Positions 10,656-19,743 of a stretch of 64,000 nucleotides of DNA are shown piece after piece. Origin of the DNA: Tritrichomonas musculus (Eukaryota; Parabasalia; Tritrichomonadida; Tritrichomonadidae). A program made the translations under genes and the position numbers. The notes under the pieces are model-generated. The model saw nothing but the letters and a program-made list of their open reading frames with translations. It had not been told where the DNA came from and ran no database searches. How positions within the stretch are numbered: the first letter of the stretch is position 1; each line of letters starts with the position of its first letter. Where the stretch lies: positions 1,178,001-1,242,000 of the forward strand of contig JAPFFF010000016.1 of the NCBI GenBank assembly GCA_039105265.1. The letters run 5' to 3'.

Positions 10656-10919
10656 ATGGCTTATTGCATGACCATAAAAGAGCGTATGAATATCCTCTAT
10701 AAAATAGTGTCTTACCTCTATGATTATAGATGTGAGACTAATGAGGGTGTATGTGATATTTTAATTAATAAGATAAAAGAGTTAGCTGCTGAGTATTTCA
10801 AACCTGAAATTCTTAATGTAATTATGAAAGATGGTGATTTGGAATTTATCGACCAAATAGAACACTTTGCCTTTGAGTTCTTAGAGTACCAAATATCTAA
10901 TCTGCCCGCGCATTTATAA
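10656..10919 (+). CDS. Polinton small acidic protein, opposite strand
   Basis: 87 residues, mostly helical and acidic (IKERMNILYKIVSYLYDYRC at the N-terminus, MKDGDLEFIDQIEHFAFEFL later). It is divergent from the coiled-coil gene, with only 27 bp between the two start codons, so they probably share a promoter region. No known domain. Compact helical gene products like this are common in Polintons and large viruses. Confidence 0.5.
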   Translation: MAYCMTIKERMNILYKIVSYLYDYRCETNEGVCDILINKIKELAAEYFKPEILNVIMKDGDLEFIDQIEHFAFEFLEYQISNLPAHL

Positions 10920-11232
10920 TTTTGGGCATATCCCTGTTATAGTTACTATCAGTTGGGGTTATCCATCTTAGGTTGCTTAGATGGTAGTCAGCCCTATTCC
11001 TATTGATATGGTCTACCTCTATTTTATGTCATGGGTCATCATTTGGTATGAACTGTCTTGCTATAAGTACATGTTTCAAGTAGTAGTCGCCATTTAGACA
11101 TACTCGTATATACCTCTTAATATGTTTTGCATCTTTACATATAAAATGATTACTCTTACGTCTTATAGTAAAGGGGTACCTATTCAGTATCTCATAGTCG
11201 TTAGTAAAGCCTTTGAGTGGCACAAATGACAT
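10910..11232 (-). pseudogene. HNH-type endonuclease piece in Polinton copy 1, broken
   Basis: The N-terminal part (FTNDYEILNRYPFTIRRKS) resembles NUMOD-type DNA-recognition segments. Downstream, VDHINRNRADYHLSNLRWIT carries the D-H-I-N and N-L-R-W signature of HNH homing endonucleases. Such genes are known passengers in trichomonad Polintons. The gene is broken (about one break). Confidence 0.65.
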
Positions 11233-11435
11233 TTACATATATGAAGAAATAGGTACGAGATTCTCGGGGCAGGTACCTGTGCCGTTTCATAGATGGTGGG
11301 CAGTAGTGAGAACCATCGTGGGGAAAAAATATTTTTTTTTTTAAATTTTTTTTTTTTATTTTTTTATTTTTTTAACTAGTTCGTGTTGACGCGTGGGGAG
11401 CCAGCCCCAGAAGAAACCGACTAGTATATACTACT

Positions 11436-12196
11436 GAATTTCCTCTTCTATTGATAGTGATTTCAAATCGTTAAAAATCTTTTGTATATTAATACCAAAA
11501 TCATCTTCTGTCATCTCTCTTCCATATTCCTTAAAAAGAGTTTTTTCAAATTATCTTCACTATTTAACCAATAATTTTGAAGAAGACTATCTTGATCAGA
11601 TGGCGTTTTGTCAATTGCATACTGTGACTGCAAAGGTTTGTTAACATTTATCGGCGAAATGCCTGTAGCTTCAAAGCTAGACGATATATTCTTATTTGTT
11701 GCATTTTTTTGAAGCGCCGTCATGAAAGATTTGATCATTGAATCTCTTAAGTTCTTTGCAGTTTACTTTTCAATGCATGTTCCATTCTGAATAAAAAAAT
11801 TAAACTTTTCAGATAACATTTCTTCTTTGAAAAATGTTTTCAGTGGTGAGGCAATTGCTACATCAAAAACTTGTAGAAGATGACTAGAGTGAGTGATCTA
11901 TGACGGATAAAGAGGAAACTGTGAATTTGAAAGTTAAAGTAGATCGATGAAATGTTGCATGTGGTTCTTCTTTGCAGTTCAATCGTCTGACTGGAAACTA
12001 TTCTAATGTCTGTTCCATCTAAGTTGTGGTTTAGCCAGGATTTAGAAGGTGGTGATGTTTTTGTACATTTAAGAGCAAGATCAGAGCAATTAACATAGTT
12101 TAATAATGCAAATGCTCTATCATTTTTTTTTAAATAGTATGCTAGCGATACAGGATACATGGCAGTTATACAATTCTGTTCATCTGCTGTGCTATT
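11436..12196 (-). mobile_element. pogo/Tigger-like (DDE_1) transposase remnant
   Basis: Plain DNA transposon fossil. From its N-terminal side it shows SPPSKSWL followed by TDIRIVSSQTIELQRR (12060-11960), like a CENP-B-type helix-turn-helix. Then comes HLLQVFDVAIASPLKTFFKE (about 11880-11822), matching the LQPLDVxxFxPLK motif at the end of DDE_1 cores, and FEATGISPINVNKPLQ (about 11680-11630), matching the terminal TGIxPxN motif. The catalytic core between the first two parts is absent (internal deletion). At least one stop (near 11765) and frame changes are visible. It is sandwiched between the termini of Polinton copies 1 and 2. Confidence 0.65.
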
Positions 12197-13070
12197 AGTA
12201 GTATACGGTAGGCTTTGGCATGCCCCAGCCTACCACTACTCCAAGGGCTCCCGCCCCTGGACCCCATTCAAAAAGCCAGACATTCAAAAAGTTCTATCGT
12301 TCACGTGTTCAAAAAGTTCAGTAATGAAAAAGTTCTCTTCACAAAAAGTAGTATATAAAATGGCGTGATTTTTTAACGTCCCGTATAAAAAATCCCTCCA
12401 TTTGTCATTAATGACTACAAAAAAATATTTTCCACGATTGAAATGTACCCGACGCTAAATCCAGCTGAAGAGCCAACACCGATTGCCATTGAATATGCCT
12501 ACTTCTGAGATGATGGAGAACAAGACCCTAGCAAACCAAACAGATACTATTTTAATTTCCCACAAGAATGGTATACATCAAATAGAGGCGAATCAATTGT
12601 AGGAGTGAGAAGTATTTGGATGATTGCTCATAGAAGGAAATTAGAATTTGACTTTAGCATTAGAAAATATCTGAGAATTGAATTTGATAAAAAAAAGAAA
12701 GAAAATCCAAATAAAAGCATTGATCAAATTTATGATTTATTACCAGACAAATCAAAAATTGAAGTATCTTCACACATTATTTCATGGTTTTCTACAGAGA
12801 ATGATATGAGAAAATTGTTTGATGACATCCATGAACAAATGAAAAAGAAATTTGAAAAATATAATGAGCAAATTTTGAAAAAATATGGTACTACACTTGA
12901 CAAATGAAGAGAAATATATGGTGAGTATACAAGAATTAAACAACAATACATTAACAAAGCATTTGGTAAGTATGAGATTGTTAACTATCTTGAGATGATT
13001 TTTTTCCAGGTTTCAATGAATTTCAATTTGGCAAAAAAATTATGATGTATTTTTGTGTAAAAGCATATCC
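12197..13070 (+). mobile_element. Polinton copy 2, terminal fragment (fossil)
   Basis: It starts with an AGTAGTATAC terminus at 12197, followed by a GC-richer terminal repeat to about 12395 (GGACCCCATTCAAAAAG, CATTCAAAAAGTT, AATGGCGTGATTTTTTAACG). The same landmarks occur inverted at the right end of copy 3 (62420-62862), so the two belong to one subfamily. Copy 1 has a different terminus interior. Inside is a degraded copy of the structural-type gene of copy 1. Everything else is missing and the right edge is not marked by a repeat (about 13070 is my estimate). Broken by several changes and older than copy 1. Confidence 0.75.
12443..13050 (+). pseudogene. Broken copy of the Polinton structural-type gene (copy 2)
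   Basis: Similar over much of its length to the 334-residue gene at 7684-8688: shared RGESIVGVRS, RRKLEF and an ISWFSTENDMRKLFD stretch matching IDWVSEEGDLRGFFD. It is broken in a few places and cannot encode a full product. It belongs to Polinton copy 2. Confidence 0.7.
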
Positions 13071-13123
13071 AAAACCTCACTTTTTAATGTAATGTAATAG
13101 ACATTGGCATAATACTTATATTA

Positions 13124-13446
13124 TTATATAAAGCAATAATTTCTGATTTTCATCAAAATTCTATGCTTTACTGAAACACCATATACTTCATTTAATTTAA
13201 AGCATTGATAAAATGCATGATTTCCGATATATTCGACAGACGAAGGAATAAATATATTATTCAATCTTTCGCATTCACGAAAAGCATTCGATCCAATATA
13301 TTTAATTTTTGAAGGAATTTCAATCCATATAATCATAAGTGATTTACAATTGTTAAAAGAATCATCTTCTATTGATGTAACTGATGATGGAATTGAAATT
13401 TGTCTCAGTGACGAACAACTTATAAAAATGTTGTTTTTATTATATT
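13124..13446 (-). pseudogene. BspA-like LRR gene fragment
   Basis: An open minus-strand frame without its own N-terminus that encodes about four BspA/TpLRR units: CSSLRQISIPSSVTSIEDDS, then IEIPSKIKYIGSNAFREC, then IFIPSSVEYIGNHAFYQC. The consensus x-I-P-S-S-V-x-x-I-G-x-x-A-F-x-x-C is clear. The frame is closed by TAA about 13450 upstream and ends shortly after the last repeat. It looks like a piece of a DUF3447-BspA gene such as those at 14047 and 43810, left beside the transposon cluster. Confidence 0.75.
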
Positions 13447-14046
13447 TTTATTATTTTTCTAAAGTTAAATTATTATATAAAAAGCATAATAATAATCATA
13501 ATTCTAAATTGTTTGTTTTTTAACGATATAAAATAAAAATATAAAAACAAAAAATACGTTTTTTTGAAGCTATGTTACCCATAAAAAATGAGAATTCTCC
13601 AAATAATGAATTTATTATTTTTCATATTAATCAAATATAAATTTATTATTTGTTAAATTTAGTGTTACTTACATGATTACTGTGCATATTCAAAAAGATG
13701 AAGAAATTTCCGTTCTCCTTTCAAAAATTGAAATTTCATAATTGTATTCAACTTTCTCAAGTTTGCATTTCAGAAAAAGTAAAGTAATTTGAAAAGATAA
13801 ACAGAATAAGTTATATAAATATATATAAACTCAATTCGGAAATTTTCACGTCCTATAGGATTATTTTTCGATATATCTCAATTAAAAAATATTACAAAAT
13901 TAATTTTATTATAAATATAATTTATATATTAAAATATATATCTGGTAAATCAAAAATAAAATAAAATAAACGTTTATTTAATAAGATATTATACTTTTAA
14001 ATTGAATGAAACGTGAAAATTCAAAAACTTAGTTTATTAAGGAACA
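13447..14046. other. AT-rich spacer
   Basis: No gene seen. It is the upstream region of the DUF3447-BspA gene at 14047. I find no clear TCA-Y-W initiator within 30 bp of that ATG. Confidence 0.5.
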
Positions 14047-16281
14047 ATGAAAAGCTATATTGATTTAAAGAAAAAACTTTACAATACAATTATGAAGTTT
14101 TTAGAGAAATCGGATGAGAATTTAGATGTAATAAGTCAGAAATATTTAAAAAAAATATATGATAATTTTAATTTTGATGAAGATCGTGAAGAAATGATAC
14201 AATTTCTATTAACAATTAAAAGTATCAGTGATAATCATCATCGCTATTGCCATTTTATCCAAAAGATCACACAAATTTTTCGGCATTACAAAGAACAAAT
14301 CAAGCAAATCTTGTCAAATGATGAAATATACCAAATATTTGAAAGCAACAAATTAATTGTTCTTTTTTTATTGAAAAACGAATTCATTACTATTTCAGAA
14401 AAAATTTACAATGAAATGATAATTAAAAAAGAGCCAAACGGTAACAGTTATTGCCACTTTTTCTATCCAGAACTTGAAAAATTCAAAGGAGAAGAAAAAA
14501 TGAAAAACATTAAAAAAGATATTTTATCTATTAATCCAACAGCTTTTGAACATTTTGAAAAAAATCGTCAAGAAGGTGAAAATGATTCGTTTATTTGTTC
14601 ATTAATTAGAAATGATTTGGTTGAAGAATTTATTTCATACATAAATCGTAATAATTATTCAGTTTCAAGAAAAATTACACCATCAATTTTTGAAACAAAT
14701 CAGTTTTTAATTAGTAACAATAATACAACATTGATTGAATATTCAGCATTTTTTGGTTCAATTCATATTTTTCAATATTTATTATTAAATAACGCTGAAT
14801 TAACAGAATCTTTATGGCTTTATGCAATTCATTCAAAAAATGCAGAATTGATTCATCTTCTTGAATCCAATAAAATTTCACCACCCAAATTTATGAATAA
14901 TAATAACAGTTATCTAAAATGTTATATTGAATCAATTAAATGTCATCACAATGATTTTGTAGATTATATTGAAAATAATTTAATGATTCAAAATGAAACA
15001 GAGTCAAAACAAATAAAAGAAGAAATTATTTCAAATATTATAAAATATCATAATTATAAATATTTTCAAACAGATACAATTAAAGAACAAGGATTTTTCT
15101 ATTTATATTTGTATGATTATAAAAAACTTGTTGATTTTTTATTGATAGAAAAAGACAAAGAAATTAAAACAAAAATAATTTCAATGACTTTAATTCTATA
15201 ATATTTTATAAATTAAACTTTTTAATTCTATTTCAAATATTAAAAATATTTTGATGACATTTTAAATATTAAAGGATTTAATAGCATTCAATCTCATAAT
15301 TTTTTTCCTAATTTCAATTTTTACATTTATGAAACTGCAATTCAAAATGCTTCGAATAATAATGATATTGAAGTGATTTATTACTTGTTATTAAAAGTAC
15401 GAACGATGAGTGCAAAATTATTAAATCATAATAAAAAAATAAAACAAATTGCAATTCCATCATCAGTAACTTCAATTGGAATGAACGCTTTTTCTGAATG
15501 TTCATCGCTAATACAAATCAAAATTCCACCATCTGTAACATCCATTAGTATGAACGCTTTTTCTAAATGTTCATCATTAACTCACATTTTAATTCCATCA
15601 TCTGTAACTTCAATCGAAAATTTTGTTTTTTATAAATGCTCATCATTAACACACGTCACAATTCCATTGTCTGTAACTTCAATTGGAAATAGTTCTTTCT
15701 TTGGATGTTCATCATTAACACAAATCACAATTCCATCATCTGTAACATCAATTGGGCATGATGCTTTCAATAGATGTTCATCTTTAATACAAATCACAAT
15801 TCCTTCATCTGTAACATCAATTGGATACAATGCTTTCGATGGATGTTCTTCGCTAAAACAAATCACAATTTCATCATCTGTAACTTCAATTGAAAATAGT
15901 TCTTTCTTTGGATGCTCATCACTATTACAAGTCAAAATTCCATCATCTGTAACATCAATTGGGTATGATGCTTTCTATGGTTGTTCATCACTAATAGAAG
16001 TCAAAATTCCATCATCTGTTACTTCAATTGGAGATCATGCTTTCAAAAGATGCAGATCGCTTATTCAAATTGCAATTCCATCATCGGTAACTTCAATTGG
16101 ATGGGGCGTTTGCCAAGAATGTTCATCATTAAAACAAATCGAAATTCTTTCATCAAATGTAATTGAAATTGGGAAACTCCTTTTTGAAGAATGTTCATCG
16201 TTAACACAAATTACAATTACATCATCAATTAATGTAGATGATTTAAATATTCCATCAAGTGTTAATATCACAATTATTTAA
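14047..16281 (+). pseudogene. DUF3447/ankyrin-BspA LRR protein gene, broken by frameshifts
   Basis: The first part (14047-15201, 384 codons) is a DUF3447-type N-terminus with ankyrin-like helices: TLIEYSAFFGSIHIFQYL, then ESLWLYAIHSKNAELIHLLE, then ESIKCHHNDFVDYIE. The second (about 15250-16281) carries about 11 BspA units (IPSSVTSIGxxAFxxCSSLxxI). The order is the same as in the intact gene at 43810-46461. Between them the frame changes at about 15190 and again at about 15245. The intervening stretch reads FNSIIFYKLNFL and then DDILNIKGFNSIQS in the other two frames, so this is one gene with two small indels. The repeats are nearly identical at DNA level with a 69-bp period. Decay or assembly error in AT-rich runs are both possible. 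Confidence 0.8.
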
Positions 16282-16789
16282 TTAATAAATTTTCTACTAT
16301 TTATCATAATTTTATTTATTTTTTATGTTTTTATTGCTTGACCTATCAAATAAAAGTATTCAAGTTGAGTGAGTTAACTGTCATTTTTTATTTTTAAAGT
16401 ATAAGATTTCATTTTTTAGAATTTATATTGTTTATTTGTTGATGTTGTTTATAGTATATATTTATGTATGAATTTATCAATATTTATTATGAAAAATTCA
16501 TTAATATTTTATATTGATGCATAAAATACAACTTTTTAACATTAACATTTTCTTCGTTATTTCAAAATCTTCAATCAATATTAAATATTTTTATTGAAAT
16601 TGATTGTCACAAAAAATGACACTTTTTTATTTCTATAAATTTTCATAAGGAAAAAGTTTTCTTGCCTGGGAAAAAGTTATTAAATACTGGGAAAACTTTT
16701 ATGTTTATGATGTTTACATCTGATAGTAATCATCGATATTTCAGAATAAAAAAAATTGATGTTGTTTAAAGTACGATATTTTTTTAATA
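16282..16789. other. AT-rich spacer upstream of the DUF1349 gene
   Basis: No gene. A TCACT initiator-like motif (16790-16794) lies 16 bp before the ATG at 16810, supporting that start over the in-frame one at 16756. Confidence 0.4.
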
Positions 16790-16809
16790 TCACTTTTTTT
16801 TTAGCAAAG

Positions 16810-17379
16810 ATGGATTTAACCAAATTGACTTGGACCAGAGAACCAAAAAGTTATAAGATCAATCAGGATACAATCGAGATTGTCACAAAGCCACATACAA
16901 ATTTGTGGCAAAGGACCTATTATCATTTTCAAAACGATAACGCTCCAGTTCTTCAAATGGAAACAGAAGAGAAATATTTCAGTTATGTCGTTAAGACAGA
17001 TTTCAAAGAAAGCCATCATCGATTTGATCAATGTGGAATTGTTATGTACCTTAATAGTGAAAACTGGTTAAAAGGTTCAATTGAATACGAAAATGAGAAA
17101 TTTCAGCACTTAGGAAGTGTTGTTACAAACAATGGATATTAAGATTGGGCAACAACAGCTATCGATGCTTCAATAAAAACGATGTGGTATAGACTCAGCC
17201 GCCAAGAAGACGATTACTGCATTGAATGCTCAAATGATGGAAAAGAATTCAAATGCGAGTTTGCCATCTACATGAAGGAAAGGGAAAAATAAAATTTGGT
17301 ATCTACGCTTGCTCTCCTGAAGACTCTTCTTGATTGCCAATGGAAAGCACATGATGGACAGCAGCCAGATAAAGCATAA
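16810..17379 (+). pseudogene. DUF1349 (concanavalin-like, YesU-type) protein gene, broken
   Basis: From ATG 16810 the product (MDLTKLTWTREPKSYKINQD...) matches DUF1349, a beta-sandwich family of about 180-200 residues. Landmarks are DLWQRTYY-like LWQRTYYHF, FDQCGIVMYLNSENWLKGSI, and the later WYRLSRQEDDYCIECSNDG. The in-frame TAA at 17140-17142 falls where the family continues (NNGY-stop-DWATTAI). Downstream the frame changes near 17265 and again near 17328, ending in DCQWKAHDGQQPDKA before TAA 17377-17379. That is one nonsense change and two frameshifts. Function in trichomonads is unknown; bacterial members often sit in sugar-use clusters. It looks dead. Confidence 0.7.
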
Positions 17380-17635
17380 AAAGCAAACATTAAACCAGAA
17401 AAAATAAAAAAAAAAAGACTTAATTTTTTTATTTACCTTTTTATAAGATTATTTTTTATTTTTTTGCATCATAATCTCTAAATATCCAAAATATAATTTA
17501 TTTTTTCAATTATAATACTATACAACTTTTTGAAAGATTTATATCTGAACAAATGAATAGTTTATTTTCATTTTATAGAATTTTTTAAATAATATATACT
17601 TTTATTTCTCAATAACAAAATAAAGCTAACAAAAT

Positions 17636-18190
17636 TTACTCAGCATATTCAACTGCTGCACCTGATTCATCAGGAATTTGCTGGTATTGACCAGTTTCAG
17701 CTAGAGTTGGTTGAATAATCCAGAATGATGCTATTGTTGCCAAAAATCCAAATGATGAAGAGTAGCTAATCTTCTTTCTAACTGCAAACGGATCATTTGG
17801 ATATACATGATCGACGAGCAATCCAAATCCCCAATTAGTTAACTGTTGGCCAATAACGCAAAAACAATTAAGAATACCAAAAACAATTAAAAATGTACCA
17901 ATGATAACAAAAATACGACGTCTTCCAAATTTTAACATTAAACCATCAGAGAAAACTCCAAGCAGTGGCACCATGAAAAATCCCACAACTGAGCCAATTA
18001 AAAGCATCATGTTTTCGGCAATTCCTTTAAATCCTAATTCTGAGAGAAATGGCTTGACTGTAATATTAATAATATTATATGAAAGTCCTTGAATCAAATT
18101 ACAACATGCAATTGCAAAAATACGGCCATATGAAAGTTTTTCACGCTTACTAAGCGGAACCCATTCATCATACAGCTTATCTTCCATCAT
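17636..18190 (-). CDS. Truncated MFS sugar transporter (sucrose/GPH-like)
   Basis: 184 residues. The N-terminus is cytosolic and charged. TM1 is at about 26-44 (IACCNLIQGLSYNIINITV) and TM2 at about 62-80 (LLIGSVVGFFMVPLLGVFSD). The MFS signature A follows (SDGLMLKFGRRRIFVIIGTF), then TM3 and TM4-like stretches. A short C-terminal piece has one more helix (SSSFGFLATIASFWIIQ) and an acidic tail. Full-length relatives have 12 membrane helices and about 450-550 residues, so the middle is missing, most simply by internal deletion with the frame preserved. A GH32 invertase lies 1.5 kb away, which fits a sucrose/fructan theme. As it stands it is unlikely to transport. No initiator-like motif is obvious. 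Confidence 0.65.
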   Translation of the reverse strand: MMEDKLYDEWVPLSKREKLSYGRIFAIACCNLIQGLSYNIINITVKPFLSELGFKGIAENMMLLIGSVVGFFMVPLLGVFSDGLMLKFGRRRIFVIIGTFLIVFGILNCFCVIGQQLTNWGFGLLVDHVYPNDPFAVRKKISYSSSFGFLATIASFWIIQPTLAETGQYQQIPDESGAAVEYAE

Positions 18191-18549
18191 TGTACCAAAT
18201 AATTATTTGAACCCTAATTATTGAAAAGTTTCAATAAAATTGATAAAGTTAACACCGGCTTACTGAAAAATTGAATTATTATTTAATTATTTCTTATAAT
18301 GATGATTGAAATTGAAACATTAGGAAAGAAAAAATAAAATTATTATAGATAAGATATCTCAATAAATAAAATGCATATATTAATTTTATTTATTCAATCA
18401 TTAAATAAAAGTGAAAAGATCAATCTAATTCCCTTATAAACAATTTTCAATTTGATTACCTATAACAATAATTACAATTTTTTGTTTTATAATAAATAAA
18501 AAAAAATAACAATATACATTAATCAATACATTAATCCATATATGGAGGA

Positions 18550-18778
18550 AAAAAAAATTCTAAGGTTTCTTGATTATTTAAATCAAGTTATATATATATA
18601 AATATTTAACTAGTTAAAATACTTTTAATTTAAAGTTTCAACAATGCGGTGTGGAACAAAAGGTAGTTCATGAGATTCATGCTCTCAGAGTTGATGGTTC
18701 GAGTCCGTCCATCGCACTTTTTTTACATTTGTTTATAACATGATTTAAATCATCAAGAAACCTTAGAATTTTTTTATT
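18550..18778. repeat. Long inverted repeat enclosing a tRNA gene
   Basis: The left arm, about 18550-18592, contains TTCTAAGGTTTCTTGAT and then ATTTAAATCA and GTTATA. The right arm, about 18736-18778, is its reverse complement, with TGATTTAAATCATC, then AAGAAACCTTAGAA and a T/A run. About 40 positions match with two or three differences. The 143-bp spacer holds the tRNA-Met. The arms could fold into a cruciform or be terminal repeats of a small mobile cassette. Confidence 0.8.
18645..18717 (+). tRNA. trnM-CAT: tRNA-Met (anticodon CAT), elongator type
   Basis: A full cloverleaf can be drawn. Acceptor TGCGGTG (18645-18651) pairs with CATCGCA (18710-18716) with one G-U pair. D stem is GAAC/GTTC with loop AAAAGGTA. 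Anticodon stem is TGAGA/TCTCA with loop TTCATGC, so the anticodon is CAT. T stem is GATGG/CCGTC with loop TTCGAGT. The discriminator is C 18717, and a Pol III T-run follows at once. The first pair is T-A and the T loop begins TTC, so it is elongator rather than eukaryotic initiator type. No intron. Confidence 0.9.
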
Positions 18779-19743
18779 TTCAAGAAATTTATTAGAACTT
18801 ATATTGCTTCATTGCCCATGTTTAATTTAAAAATAGGACATTTTTAATGTTTGAATATTTTTCTCAAAGATAATATATTGATCATTTTTATAATCATGAT
18901 AATAAATGAATTAACTGCTATTCACACTTATCTATTGAAAGAAATAACAATAAATCAATTTATTCATATTTGGATAGTGATCTATTTTTTTGAATTAAAT
19001 ATAAAGAATATCAAAATATATCATTGATTATATTAGGGATAAAATCCAAATTGCAATTTAATACACAATCATTTGTTTTTTTTTTTTTTTTACTATCTAT
19101 ATCATTTTTTATAATAAATATAAAATGAATATATATATAAATAATTATTATATCATGGAATGGAATAAAGATATAATTCTAATTTTTACTCAACTCCCTA
19201 GTATTTTATTTTAATTATTAAATATGAAAAATAATAAATTAAATGATAATCAATTAATTTTAATTCAACAAAATACCTAAAATTCAAAAATCATATTTAA
19301 TCGATATCGATATCATATATGATAATATTTTCATATAATATTTATTTAATATGATTTTACACATATATAGGTTATTTCATATTTTTTTTAGCTAAAAAGA
19401 TGTATAGATCAATATTCAAACAATACGATTAAAAATTGTAGGGAAATATTTCGATATCATAAGAATTTGATAATCTATTTAATTTTCACAACATATCATT
19501 CAAATTTTGCGATAAAACTTTTTGAAAACAAGACAATAAAAAATTTGAATTTTCAAGAATGGTTGCAATTTTTCCAAAAAGAAAAATCAATGAAATATAA
19601 AAAAACAAAGACTCATGAACTAAAATACAAAACTTTATTGTATTTAGTAAAAATATACTAAAATCTTTATAAAATTCACATAAAATCATTTTCAATTGAA
19701 TTTTTGAAAGTCAAAATTTCATTTCATTTTTTTTAGTGGAAAT
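18779..19743. other. AT-rich spacer upstream of the invertase gene
   Basis: No gene is supported; the short frames at 19467-19661 and 19486-19695 overlap on opposite strands and are low complexity. A TCATT motif lies about 20-25 bp before the invertase ATG. Confidence 0.5.

Larger units (their letters stand above)
6604..11435 (-). mobile_element. Polinton/Maverick copy 1, truncated fossil
   Basis: A block with the gene set of a Polinton: retrovirus-like integrase, a probable structural protein, an adenovirus-type cysteine protease, a coiled-coil protein, a small plus-strand gene and an HNH-type endonuclease piece. It ends on the right at an AGTAGTATATAC-type terminus (inverted, 11424-11435). 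Trichomonad Polintons are usually 15-20 kb; this copy is about 4.8 kb and lacks DNA polymerase B and packaging ATPase, so it is truncated on the left, where it abuts the hAT remnant. Its main genes look whole and show normal codon structure, so it is probably fairly young. About one break is apparent besides the truncation. Confidence 0.85.

Noticed and set aside
15630-15935. Minus-strand open frames through the LRR arrays (also at 16065-16271, and many plus-strand ones within 25438-35268 and 43810-46461)
   Set aside because: They are antisense shadows of the LRR repeat DNA; their proteins repeat with the same 23-codon period and have no independent support.
14047-16281. Intron as the explanation for the frame change in the DUF3447-BspA gene
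   Set aside because: I see no trichomonad-type splice motifs (GTATGT start and ACTAACACACAG end), and both intermediate segments still read as protein.
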